In this document: piece after piece, positions 26,901-37,900 of the stretch
Layout: every line of letters starts with the position of its first letter
How positions within the stretch are numbered: position 1 is the first letter of the stretch
Source of the DNA: Tanytarsus gracilentus
Taxonomy: Eukaryota > Arthropoda > Insecta > Diptera > Chironomidae
Direction: 5' to 3'
DNA: 64,000 bases
Assembly (NCBI GenBank): GCA_038502055.1
Contig: JAXRKN010000023.1
Coordinates: 310,001-374,000 of the forward strand
Program-made: the position numbers and the translations under genes
The notes under the pieces: generated by a model
Told to the model about the DNA's origin: nothing
The model's database searches: none
The model's input: only the letters and a program-made list of their open reading frames with translations

Positions 26901-28260
26901 GAGAGCAGCATGTTTGTTTCTAAGCGCCGCTGGATCTTAAAGACATGCGGAACGACTACTCCACTTCAGTGCTTGGAGCCTCTTCTCTCGATGGCATTCG
27001 AAATTGGCGGATACTCGGAAGTTGAAGATTTCTTTTATTCACGCAAGAATTACAAGAGACCTGATTTGCAAGTTTCCCCGCACCGAGGGTTTGAGGAGGA
27101 AGTTTCATTTTTAGATCAATTCTTTGACGAGGGACGTGCTTATTGCTTGGGATCGGTCAATCGTGAATGTTGGTATCTTTACATGATGAGTCGACGAGGA
27201 GTTGGCGAGGTTTTGGTTGATGAGCTATCCCTTGCTCAAAATATGATGGTTCCTGACCCCGATCAAACGATTGAAGTACTCATGACTAACCTTGATCCTG
27301 AGATTATGGCTATGTTTACCAAAGAAATGACAGCTGACGCAAAGGAAGCTACTTTGGTGGGTTTAAAATAAATTTTAACTAATTTTAACTAATTTAAGAT
27401 TTTTTTGTAGAAAACCGGAATTAATAAAATTATTCCAGGAATGATAATTGATGATTATCTTTTCGATCCATGTGGATACTCCATGAATGGAGTTTCTAAG
27501 AATGTAAGTTGCAATTTTCACATCCGTCGATGACCTTCTTTAAAACCTTGAATTTTTCTTCACAAACATTAAAGATCGGAAAGATGTATAGTGAAGTAAG
27601 TGCCAAGTTTTTCGAGCCATAATATTTTTAATGCTTTAAATTGTATTTTTCTCTTGTATTTACTGTTTTTTATTTATTTTGGCAGTTTTATTTGATTCGT
27701 TGAAAAAAGTTTTATTTTTGATTGTTCTTTAGGAAAATAATTTTAGTAATTTTGTGATGACGCTTTTAAATTTTACGTGTGTTTAAACAATAGCTTTAAA
27801 AAGCTTATTAATCCTTTTGTTGGCCTGAAACTTGAAACTTAATCCTAAAAATATTTTTCTACCATGTAGACCACAATAGATTTTTATGTTTTCTGACGAT
27901 TTTTAAAATGTCACTCTCAACTTACACAAAAAAAATTAATTGAAATTTTTTCCAATCTATTTTTAGGGTTGCTACATGACAATTCACATTACGCCCGAGC
28001 CTGAATTTTCGTATGTCAGTTTCGAGAGTAACATCGCTGCTTCGAGCTACAGCGATTTGATAACGCGCGTCATTGACACTTTTAAGCCGGGAAAGTTCAT
28101 TGTAACCGTGTTTGCAAATAAAACCTCGCCAGCTTATGGTGCGTCGCGCGAATTGGAGCACATGGCTAATATGGGTCAATTTAAGCGTCATGACGTTCAA
28201 TATTGCCGCTTTGACACTTACGATTTGACCTATGCGTACTATGTCAAATATCCGAGCTGA
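17965..28260 (+). CDS. AMD1 (SamDC): S-adenosylmethionine decarboxylase proenzyme
   Basis: Exons: 17965-18074, 21595-21681, 26900-27356, 27411-27503, 27967-28260; 346 aa against 334 in human. The enzyme makes decarboxylated S-adenosylmethionine, the aminopropyl donor for spermidine and spermine, in the cytosol. It is a pyruvoyl enzyme that cuts itself. Seen: FFEGCEKLVEIWF near the N-terminus; the processing site LSESSM with Glu67-Ser68, the same residue numbers as in human, formed exactly across the exon 2/3 junction; Cys82 in ILKTCGTT; Ser242 and His256 in CGYSMNG and TIHITPEPEFSYVSFE, matching the residues needed for processing. Introns 1 (3.5 kb) and 2 (5.2 kb) are long and full of repeat elements; introns 3 and 4 are short. 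The first in-frame ATG in the exon is used as the start. Assignment is essentially certain. Confidence 0.97.
18075..20293 (+). other. AMD1 intron 1, left part
   Basis: No coding signal. A poly-A run at 19800-19815 after AAAATAAGT could be the tail of an old retroposed fragment; upstream 19560-19640 is less AT-rich but unrecognised. Confidence 0.5.
20294..20545. mobile_element. Foldback element with inverted GGAA-decamer arrays
   Basis: Ends CTTGTGGCAC (20294-20303) and GTGCCACAAG (20536-20545) are exact inverses, and the inversion continues imperfectly inward (AAAAGG, AAAAA, GGAACTT, TGGAA, GGAACTTGAC). Within the arms GGAA recurs every 10-11 bp. No clear target duplication. AMD1 intron 1. 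Confidence 0.72.
20590..21413. mobile_element. TIR-bounded element carrying a 129-bp tandem repeat and (GGAC)n
   Basis: GCGTAACCCAC (20590-20600) and its exact inverse GTGGGTTACGC (21403-21413) bound the region. Inside is a 129-bp unit repeated about four times (20640-21180), recognisable by GATTCCTGGTCCAATTACGA and AAATGGACATTTTGGCTGTC. Because 129 is a multiple of three, it opens a 179-codon frame with 43-residue repeats (GHFGCPWHCWPAMMDI). A (GGAC)n run sits at 21343-21372. Related sequence occurs at 43.7-44.2, 46.37 and 53.96 kb. No transposase. Confidence 0.75.
21343..21372 (+). repeat. (GGAC)n microsatellite
   Basis: About seven and a half perfect copies of the tetramer, subterminal in the 20.59-21.41 kb element; a shorter (GTCC)n occurs in the homologous copy at 43.71 kb. 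Confidence 0.95.
22498..22783. mobile_element. hAT-like MITE with GGGCCTT decamer arrays
   Basis: Left end CCAGGGCTGAGAACAT, right end its inverse with one mismatch (ATGTTCTCAGCCCTTG). It is bounded by a perfect 8-bp duplication, TATTTTCC (22490-22497 and 22784-22791). An 8-bp duplication and CAGGG ends are hallmarks of hAT transposons. Inside, two direct-orientation arrays of a 10-bp unit GGGCCTTNNN flank about 100 bp of unique sequence. No coding capacity, so non-autonomous. It lies in AMD1 intron 2. Confidence 0.88.
22792..26313 (+). other. AMD1 intron 2, middle part
   Basis: Holds a GC-richer patch (23390-23660) of unknown nature and two copies of AAAATTAATATATAGCGAA (about 23681 and 24513) followed by related TATAA. 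An 86-codon frame at 25710-25970 has no recognisable domain. Confidence 0.45.
26314..26490. mobile_element. Degraded, inverted copy of the 22.5-kb hAT-like MITE
   Basis: Read on the minus strand this matches the 22498-22783 element: end CAGAGCTGAGAA, then AATATATTG, AGGCCC, the central block containing TTATACAAGTAA and CCTCTAAACTTTAA, and the far end GGTGGGC..AGGTAGG. Most of the array units and one terminal repeat are lost. Same intron, opposite orientation. Confidence 0.8.
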
Positions 28261-28960
28261 GGTTTAAAGAGAAAGCCTTGTGTTGGGGCGAACAACACTC
28301 TCTCAACCCCCTCCTCCTCCTCCTCATTTCCGCCCCCAATTCAAACTCATTTCTTGTGCGACGATGACAATGATGAGACGACAAAAGTCACTCAAATGCC
28401 ATTCGTCAAATTCCTCGTTAAACTTCTCCACTTCTTTACCTTCTCCTCATCCTCACCCCATTCGGATGAACACGAGAAATACGGACACCATCATGGTGCT
28501 TCGATGAACAATGATGACAAGCAATTGCAGAATGTCCTACCACCATTCGCATACACCACGGCAATGATTTTCTTTATTCAACTCATTTCGGTCTTGTTTG
28601 TGCTCAATATCGAAGAATTTTCGTCCCCACTCGTCATGTTTAGTTACTGGTTGTCAGGAAAAATATCCTGAAATTGATTGACGCTCATAACAATTTAATT
28701 TTCACTTTTCCTATCAAAATTTCGATTTTGGTTTGCATTTTACCATCACAAAGATTTTGTTGCTTCTTCATTCTCATGACATTTGCATGCGAGTGTAAAA
28801 CGCACAACAAAGATGACAAAGTTGTGCCATGAATTATATCGTTTAATGCAACAATTTTTACCACTCTCATATTCAAATCACAGACGATGATATTTACTAA
28901 GGATGCGCAAAAATAGCTTGAGAATCTTCTTGACATTTTAGAAAGCAATCAATTAAATCT
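28261..28960 (+). other. Probable AMD1 3' untranslated region
   Basis: The sequence just after the stop has a CTC/CCT-rich patch (28300-28335) and then an open frame of 105 codons (28354-28671) with a His-rich start and a hydrophobic end. The frame matches no family I know and shows no splice-supported extension, so I treat it as 3' leader-type sequence. No strong AATAAA close to 28.3-28.9 kb was seen; one lies near 29.67 kb. Confidence 0.4.
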
Positions 28961-31425
28961 TGCGCATCCTGAAATATCTTTTTTGTATGTTATTCCAACT
29001 GTACAATCTCGAATCCATCGTCTGTGATTTTAACCAAATACCTAAAACATGCACCATAAAAAATGAATGCACAATTTGTGAGAATATATAGAAAAGAAAA
29101 AATATATAAGATTTTATTTTGTTAATTAAGGTGAAGTTGGCGAGATATTTTTTGAATTTTGTAAATGTTTTAAAAATTTAAAAATTTATAGTTTTTTCTG
29201 AAACAGATTCAAATTTTAACACTTTTAATACATTTTTTAAGGTTCAAAATTTAAAATCTGCAGTGCAACAAAAAATTAAAGCCAACTTCACATTCGTCCA
29301 CCAATCAAATCTCGACATTGAGCTCAAACTATTTTTCAAAATTTTTAAAATTTTATTTTTATTCTTAAAATTTATAAATTCCTTGAATCTTAAAATATAT
29401 TCTTCCATTTATGAAAAATTTAATTTTTATGACAACCGAATGAATTTATATATGAATACCTAAGGCAGATTTAAAAGCTTTTTGATATAGCATAGAATGT
29501 ACTTTGCATTTTCTGTCGTTTAATCACAGTTCGATGTTCATGTGCTCTTAGTTTGTAAGATTTTATGCATAACTTCAAGATAAAAATTCTCTTTAATTAT
29601 GCACAAAAAATATAAAATTTTAACGCATTTATATAAAAAAAAAACAAAAAAAATGAAGAGGAGAAAATAAAATCCCACTTAAGTAGATTTGCAAAATTCT
29701 AAAAACAAATTTAATATTAGAAACTTTTCAAATTCGTTAAAAAAATTTATTTTTCGAGAAAGCGAAATTATAAAAGTGTTATTAGGAAAGTAATTCGACA
29801 AAGACTTGTGCACACTTTTTTTTCTTGTTATATAAAACTTTTAATAAAAATTCGTTACATTTACATTTAAAATAAATCTTAATGCGTTTATTTTTGAAAG
29901 AAGAAAAAATATCCTAAAATTATGATAATCACAAATTAATTAATTAACAAAATTCATTCCAAAGGATTAAAAGTCTTAAATATAAATTATGAAGAGGAAT
30001 CAAAGAGAGAGAGAAAAGCTGTTGAATAACGAAATTTAAAGTGATTTTTATTGTATACTCGAAACTGAGTTAAAATTTGATGCTAGCTAAAAAATTGCCA
30101 ATCAATGTTCAAAAAAAATACCAAACAACTGTCATATTAAAACTATCTCGAAAAAAAATTATCTCAAAAGAATTGCAGTTAACTTTTCAACATAAAAATT
30201 TATTTTTAATTATAAATCTTGAAGTAAATATAAGAGATCGTACTTGAATGGAAATGACAATGTAGCATGCATAATGTTAATTACTGTACCTTTTAATGAT
30301 GAAATAAAAATTTTCAAATATCCCCTTAAAAAAACGACTATCAATTCTAGGGGTTTGAATATATTTGTTAAAAAACTTTATTAACTTATTTAGATTTTTT
30401 CATAACTTGCTTTGATTCAAACTTTTATATAAATCTCTCAATTCCCCTCTTAAAATTTTTCCGCTTTGATTTTTTGAATTTTTAAATTTTCAACGATTTA
30501 TTTTTCTTTCCAAAACCAACCTTAATTTGACCTTACACATTAAAATAAAGGTTGAAAATTCTTCCTTGATATCGCCAATATTCGTTTTACTATTCACATG
30601 GCTCAAAATAAAGAGATTTTAAGATAAATAAATTTAGGCGCTGAAACTGTTTTCAAATAAATGTGTTTTGCGAATATTAAGTGCATGGCATGCAGTATTT
30701 TATAAATCGAAGATGGACTTTCGATAGGTTGAAGTGACAAAGGAGAAAATCTTTATGTTTTTTTTTGTGTGGCGGAAGGGATAACTTGAAGTTGATTAAT
30801 TAGGAACTAAATTAGCCTTTTGCCATTTTCCAGTAGGAATTACAATTCAAACAGGAATATTTAAAAGAGATTTTTTTCTACAGTGAACCCTACAAAAGCT
30901 AAAAGTATTAAATTTTCTAAGACACGTTATAGAGGAAAATATTTTTGCAAAATCATCAAAACTTTCAATTTTATTTCTAACGTATTTTTAAAATTCAAAT
31001 AAATTAATATACGTTTATCCGACTATTTTAAAAGCGCTTTTTTATACTTTCGAATCACTTCCACACTCAATTAGCACAAAAATCTCTTAAAAGTTAAAAA
31101 TATTAATTTTGCTGCAAATCCAGCTTATTCAATCAGTCTTCAACTGTTACAGAGGATTAAAAATAGCATCATCGCATCTCTTGAGGAGACAAAACAAAGC
31201 TTAACTGACACATAATTAAATTTTCAAAGTCAAAAAATTGAAATGCATCGCGTTTGAAAATGACAATCGGGGACGAGACAACAAAAAAATAATTTTCTTA
31301 ACTGTGCAATGTGAAAAAAATAAGATTACTAAAGCGACAACATACATCTTTAATTAATATCATAAAAAAATATTCATAATTTTCTAGAGAAGTTTTTAAG
31401 AAGAAAAAATTTGTGCCAACACAAA
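28961..31425. other. Intergenic, AMD1 to MYND gene
   Basis: Very AT-rich; nothing recognisable. The promoter of the MYND gene should lie at its right end. Confidence 0.55.
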
Positions 31426-34025
31426 ATGGAAATGTCGGAGGTAACGACTGAAGAAGTTTTCGAGATTACAGACTCGTCAATTAATATTGAAAATGAGACG
31501 CTAATTGAGTCATCGAAGCGACGCTATTTGCCGGATTTAGATGAGAGTGAGGTGTTGTCATCGAAAAAATTTAAGGAAGTAAGTGAAAATATGTGCTTTA
31601 ATGGTGCCGACTAAACATCCAGTTGATATTTTCAGGAGGATTCTAACGTGATCGAGAACGATGTAAATGACTTGATCGATGCCACATTAGATGAAACTGA
31701 TGTTATAGAATCAAGTCAAACGGAAATCGCTGAGGAACGAATTGAGGACACTTCGACTGTTGAAAAAGCTAACAAAAGTGAATCAATACTAGAAGAGATT
31801 AATTCAGATGGCGATGAAAAAAATAACGACGAAGATGACGACATAGTTGAAGGTACACAACTATTTAAATTGTATTTTGATTGTATTTAAAATTAATTAC
31901 GTTTTTAGATAACGGTCACGTCATTGATTCTGCAGAAAGTGAGATTGATGAGGACATGGAAGATGAGGAGTCTGAAGATACGAGCAACGAAGAATCTGAC
32001 GATGACGCACTGATGGTGCGGGCAATGAGCGCTTCCAAACCAGTTAATAAAAATCGAACGGTGATGGAAAATAACGACGAGCCAATTGCACTTGACAGCG
32101 ATAGCGATGTGAGTGAGGTTGAGGATGTACAAGAGGAGGAGGAGGAAGAAGAAGAATCAACAAGTCCAATTTTCGAGAGAAACAATCCCTTTCCGTACTC
32201 ATATCGAACGAGAATGTTACGTTACAGTCCTCGATTTTACATCGCACGAAAACTTCTTAAAAGATCCATTAAAATTAGCAATTCTAAGTCTACGAAAAGA
32301 GAGTCAGTTGAGGAACCGCTGAAAAAGAAACAGACCGAAGAAGTTGTTATCGAAAAAGTCATCGAGCCAACAATTTCCGTTGAAAGAAAGAAAAGTACTG
32401 AAAAAATTGAAACCGCTGATGTTCCCGAAGAAATTGCAACAGAAATTAACGATCAAGAGTTACCAAAAGATCTAACGGAATCGTTAGAAAAATCTCCACA
32501 AGCATCTGATCCCATGCAAGTCGATGACACTCAACAATCTGAAACACCGAAAGAAGAAATAATCAGCAAAGAAAAACCAATCAGTGAGCAAAAGACTAAC
32601 GAAGCGAAAGCTGAAATTGTGTGTGACCAAGAGAGCGAGGATACTTGTTCTCTCCTATTGACTGAGATTTCTAAAAATAGCATCGAAGACATAATGAATA
32701 GATATATTTTCAATGGTTCTGAAAGCAATCAGGAAAAAAGCGGTGTGCCAGTGGCGATGGAAGAATTTGCCGAAAAGCTCTTTTTTTGTCTCCAACAAAA
32801 TAAGCATGACATTCAGCAGGCTCAGCAGATATGGAATGAAAAGCTTCACATCAAGTACAAAATTCGCGAGATGATGGAACGGATTCGAAGGCATCGTGCA
32901 GTAGTCGACATTGAAAGTTTCGGTTATAAACCAGCACACGATAATCCAATTGTTAGCTCAAAATCAAGCACAACCAACTCAGAAATTGACCATTTTGATA
33001 AGTCCTCGCGAATGTCCACAGAATCAGTTAGTCGACTTATTCAGGATGTGAGAGCAAATGTACTAAAGCGAGAGGATAAGCAACGCATAGAGAACCATAT
33101 TTCAATGAATGCTAACGAGTCATTTGATGAGAGCGCTTTTGCACATTTGCAAAATCTCCAGGCCAATCAAGGTCGGCAAGGACAAATTATTGATGTTCAG
33201 TCAATCATTAATGATTTTCGATCGAAAAATCCTCAAGAAATTCCTCGACGTGGTCGTCGCTTTAAAAACAGCTTCGGTGGTCAGAGCTCACTAATGGATT
33301 CGCCATATAATCGAATGGAAATGAACGCAAGAAATGAATCATATAAGAACAACAATTCTCCCGGTTTTCCAGAGGTCAGTCTTTTGCCCGTCAATTCGTT
33401 CTATAAAAATCTACCACAATCTTCTGGAAATTCAACGTTTGGACAAAAATCATCGCTTCTTCAGAGTATTTTGACGAAGGTACATTACTAAAAATTTAAA
33501 ATTTAAATATTTTTTATTAAAATTACATTTATAAAAGTCTACAAAGAGTCCTGTCGGGTTACAGCACATAAATAATAATGCGTCGGGAACATCATCGACT
33601 CTTGCAAGACTGTTGACAGCTCCCGAGAGAGAGAGGACACTTCAGAATCAAACGTCTCGACAGATGAGCATGACTGGTCCGAGTCGACAATCAAATGGAG
33701 AAATCACAATTACACCCATACAGCCCGGCTCGTCTCGAAAGCAAGATTATTCAATGGTAAATTAAAAAATTTTTAAGTGATTATTTTGTCAATAATACTA
33801 AATTAAATATTTTAGGATGACGATGAGAATTCAACTGAAGGGCATTTGGTTATCGATGAGTCGGATTATGATATGAGCGATCGAAAGTCTGAATTGTTGC
33901 TGTGTCAAGGCTGTCGAAGACATAAAGCTCTGTTCATGTGTGCTGGATGCTCTAAACAATGGTACTGCAGCAAGGAGTGTCAAGAGTTGGCTTGGGATGA
34001 TCATGCTGAATCGTGTATGGTCTAG
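31426..34025 (+). CDS. Acidic protein with C-terminal MYND zinc finger (786 aa)
   Basis: Exons: 31426-31578, 31636-31852, 31909-33479, 33547-33756, 33816-34025. The last 40 residues are a canonical MYND finger: Cys747, Cys750, Cys759, Cys762, Cys768, Cys772, His780, Cys784. The finger ends two residues before the C-terminus. MYND fingers bind short proline-rich peptides and recruit co-repressors or chromatin factors (established). The rest is largely disordered: acidic Glu/Asp/Ser tracts at about residues 60-190, an Arg-rich stretch (RTRMLRYSPRFYIARKLLKR), and a helical segment near the middle (EEFAEKLFFCLQQNKHDIQQ). There is no SET, SAND or NHR domain, so it is not SMYD, DEAF1 or the ETO/Nervy type. 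Probably nuclear; function unknown. ATG 31426 is the first in-frame ATG; 31432 is also possible. AATAAA lies near 34264. It sits 0.9 kb upstream of vestigial on the same strand. Confidence 0.87.
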
Positions 34026-34928
34026 ATTCTTTTAAAAAGAAAAAATTATGAATTTTTAGCATATAGTCAACTACTATTTTTTGCAACTTTTCCGCATAAT
34101 TATAAATCTACCACATAAAGTTAAAATGCCGCATTTGATGTAACTCCTTTCAGTTCTTTCTTTTATTTTGTGATTTTCATACATTTTGTAAGAAAGAAAT
34201 TCAAATAGAGTAATAAAAAAATTATTTGTAACTCATAATTCTGGTTACATTCATTCGCGTTGAATAATAAAGAAAATAAAATGTGTAATAAAAATGCAGC
34301 CCAATTTAATAGTTGAAAGAAAAAAATTCTCTGCGCACAACAATTTCTCCATCTTTTGAGAGATCGTGACCACGCCTCTGAGTGAAATAAAAGGGAGTGG
34401 TTTTACACACACGCAACATAATGCTAAGCGGTGAAAATATTTTTCGATTTGCTTTTAGTCTTACTGCGACAGTGGATACGTTCGTGTGAGCATTTAAATC
34501 GCGGACAAATATTTTTGGTTCTCTCAACAATCTCTTTCTACTGCAGTCACAATAAGGAAAGATTTATTGGATTAAATTCACACCACACGAGCAAAAAATA
34601 TTTAACACATCTCAAATATTGCTACAAAGGAATTTTTGAGAGTCTTAAAATAACACTAGATAAATGTAATCAAAATCGTGAAAGCAATTTGCGTGCTTAA
34701 GATTTTTGTTGAAAAAAATTATAACAAGGAACAAATCTTCATTATCATCGATCTTCGTTAAAAATTCAACATTTGTTAAAGAAATTAAATAGATAAAAAA
34801 ACATAAAAGTTCAAAAATAGTGAATAGAAAAAAATGTTTTAAAAAAGCCAAATAATTAGAGAGATATGATTGAGATACCAAGTATCTGGTTCGAATGAAG
34901 TAAAAATTCAAATAGTGAAGTGAAAGTC
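34026..34928. other. MYND gene 3' end and vestigial upstream region
   Basis: AATAAA near 34264 probably ends the MYND transcript. The remaining 0.6 kb must hold the vestigial leader and core promoter; no TATA box stands out. Confidence 0.5.
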
Positions 34929-37900
34929 ATGTGTTCTGAAGTTATGTATGGAGCATATTATCCTTATCTTTATGCTTCTACAAGCAGGGCCGGTCCTCGC
35001 CCATTTTATGCTCAATATGAAAGGGTAGGTGCGGAGAAAAGAAAAGTAAAGTGAAAAAACCAAAATGGATTAAACAATTTAAGAAAAAAAAAGTTATCAC
35101 GTGGCTTTAAAGAAAATAATTTAAAGTTGAAAAATAATTGAATTAAAAAAAGTGTTATGAGAGTGCAAGCAAATATTAATTGCTAGCTAACCCACATGCT
35201 GCAAGCGTTATGAAAGATATTTTTGTAAAGCAATTAATTATAAGTAAAAGATACACTGAAAGAGACATAAAATATAAAATTTATTGTTTCATAATTAAAT
35301 CATAATTAGAGACCGGCTTGAAAATTTACTAACGTGTTTAATGAACTTTACATGAGAATATTTTTGAGAAAAAGTTGAAACCCATAAAAAAGTTTAATTT
35401 TTTTTCCAAAAAATTCAGAAAAAAATGGTTTTAAGAAAATTTGAATTTAGTTTTTTTTATTTAGTTGAAACTTAAATTAGAGGCAATCAATTTTAAATTT
35501 TTTATTTTTACTCAATCCGTTAAAATTTTATCAATAGCAAAAATTTGAATTTTATTTAACTATTTAAGTTTTAGCCATTTTGTGTAATTAAACTATGATC
35601 ATCATCATCAAAGTCAGTCATTTATCAATTTTTTTTATGATGATAAGATATTTTAAAACTTTCCGACGATTTTTCTTTGAAAAATTTCTTTAACCTGAAA
35701 CTTAATCAACTACCAGTAAAAGTGATATCAAGTTTATTTATTTTTAATACATTGTAACACAACGTTTACATTTTATAATATCTACAGTACATATATTGAT
35801 GGTCAATAAACAATATGTGTGTGTCTATATTTGGTGCTATATAAAATTTTAGGGTCAATACAAGCATTTTCCTCTCCATTTTTAAATTGATGAAGGAGAG
35901 AAAAACTTTCATTGGAAAAAACTAAAAATGGATATATTCAAAAGCTTCACAAAATTCCTAAAATTATAAACAAAAAATGATCGAAAAAATCAAGACTTAA
36001 CCAATCAAATTTTTCTTTAAAATTAAAATTTTCTCAAGTGTAAATAAAAACAAACAACGGCACCGATATATATCTATTAATTTATTACTTTTAGTACATT
36101 ATTATTACTTAAAGCACAAATTTAATTTTAAAACCTTTACTTCTCATTTTATTTAATTTTTTCTTTACTTTTATCAGTATAGAAATTTTATAAAATCTTG
36201 TGTCCTAAAAATATTCGTGAAAAATCCAAAAAGAAAACTTGTTTTAAATTCTTCGTTAAAATTTTTTTAAATCATTAACTCGTGAAATAAAGGTTATTCT
36301 GGGGTTGGTTAAAATATGCTTAAAAAAGAAACACTTTAAAATGTTTTGGTGCAACATTTAAAGGTTACGCAGAGACTGCATTATGTGCATAAAATTTACA
36401 CTAAAGTAAAAAACGTAAAAATGCCATAGATAAAAATATGCGGAAAATTAACACAACACATTTAGCTAATTTTATAATGGTGTTGCAGTACGGAATAAGT
36501 AATTTGCTATAAATGTTTATTCCATTCAGACCTCATACTTACTTTATTTACTATCTACTATGCACACTGTACTGTCCACTAGACAGTTTCTCTCTCTCTA
36601 ATATTATAGATATGTCAGTTCAGTTATGGAAAAATCGCTAATGTGATGTGTAGAGTGTCTCTAATGTATCGATTTCATAATTAATAAACTCGTACACACT
36701 AGGGAATGTTAAGTCGAGAGACCACTGTTGAGACTGAATATTTAAGGAATTTCAGGTTTCTTACGGACTGTGTCTGACGAAGACACAACAGTAGTTCTTT
36801 TATTTTTTTGCTTGCACTCCATAATCGTGAAGAAGAAGATGAAGAGAGTGAAAAATTTATTTGAAAAATTTTGATTCCATGCATGAATTATAAAAAAATG
36901 AATTTCTCTTCAGTTCAATCAAGATCTTTATTCGTCAACTGGAGTTCCACTAGCGACATCAACAAGCACCTCAACAAGTTCTCATTCACCATGTAGTCCA
37001 CTGTTACCACCAACACTCAATGCAACGACTACTTCATCCAATCCTATCCAATCGACAGCGACAGCGTCCAGTTCGAGTTCGATAGGACAAAGACATGTGA
37101 CCAAAGAAGAAGACTTGAGCGTTCCTAGAAATGAACCGGAAGGTAAGAATAAATTTTAAAGATGCGATTTTTTGTTCTACAAAAATTTTTCTAAGCTTTG
37201 AGGGAAAATAATAATATTTTTTATTGAGTTACATTTAATTCTGCAAAGTTTTTATCTTTTAGAACTTTATATTTTTTAAAAAAATCGATTTAAAAACAAA
37301 TTTAATATTTTCAAGTGCGCGACACCAAAATTACCATCCAGAAATTTTAAACAAAGATTCAAACTTTGACTCATTAAAAATGTAAAAAAAATTTGGAACA
37401 TTTATTTCAAAAAATTTCTCCAATTTTTTAAGAGCATTTAATCACTCTCATTCTGCCACACCACGATGATCACCATTAAAAATAAAAAAATATCGTAAAT
37501 GAACATTTTAAAATTTTTACCATTCGCATAAATATAAAACACACCAAATAAAATCACATAACGTTTAATTTACAATCGCAACCGAGTGCAAATCTCGCAG
37601 CGAAACATCTTTAGTGTGTTTCAAACGACAAATCTGCCCCATCGGAATGCGCGAGAGAATGAGCTGTTGAGATATTAACACATGTGTAATACGACAGACA
37701 GCCGAAATCACATGTAAATTTAATGCGTTGAACGAGCGCGACTTCGAAGAGATAAAAAAAAGAATTTTTGAAATAATTCAAAGACACACTAAACGCTTCT
37801 TGATACATTTTTCTCTCTCTCTAGGAAAAAGATTTCAATTTTAAATTCAATTTTAATTTCCCTCTCTTTTCGCCTTCTCTTCCTTCACTTCTTCAATCAC

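Noticed and set aside
28354..28671. 105-codon frame after AMD1
   Set aside because: Follows the AMD1 stop in the likely 3' untranslated region; Ser/His patch and hydrophobic tail match no family I know. Weak possibility only.
31905..32247. Several minus-strand Ser-rich frames
   Set aside because: Antisense shadows of the acidic exon of the MYND gene.
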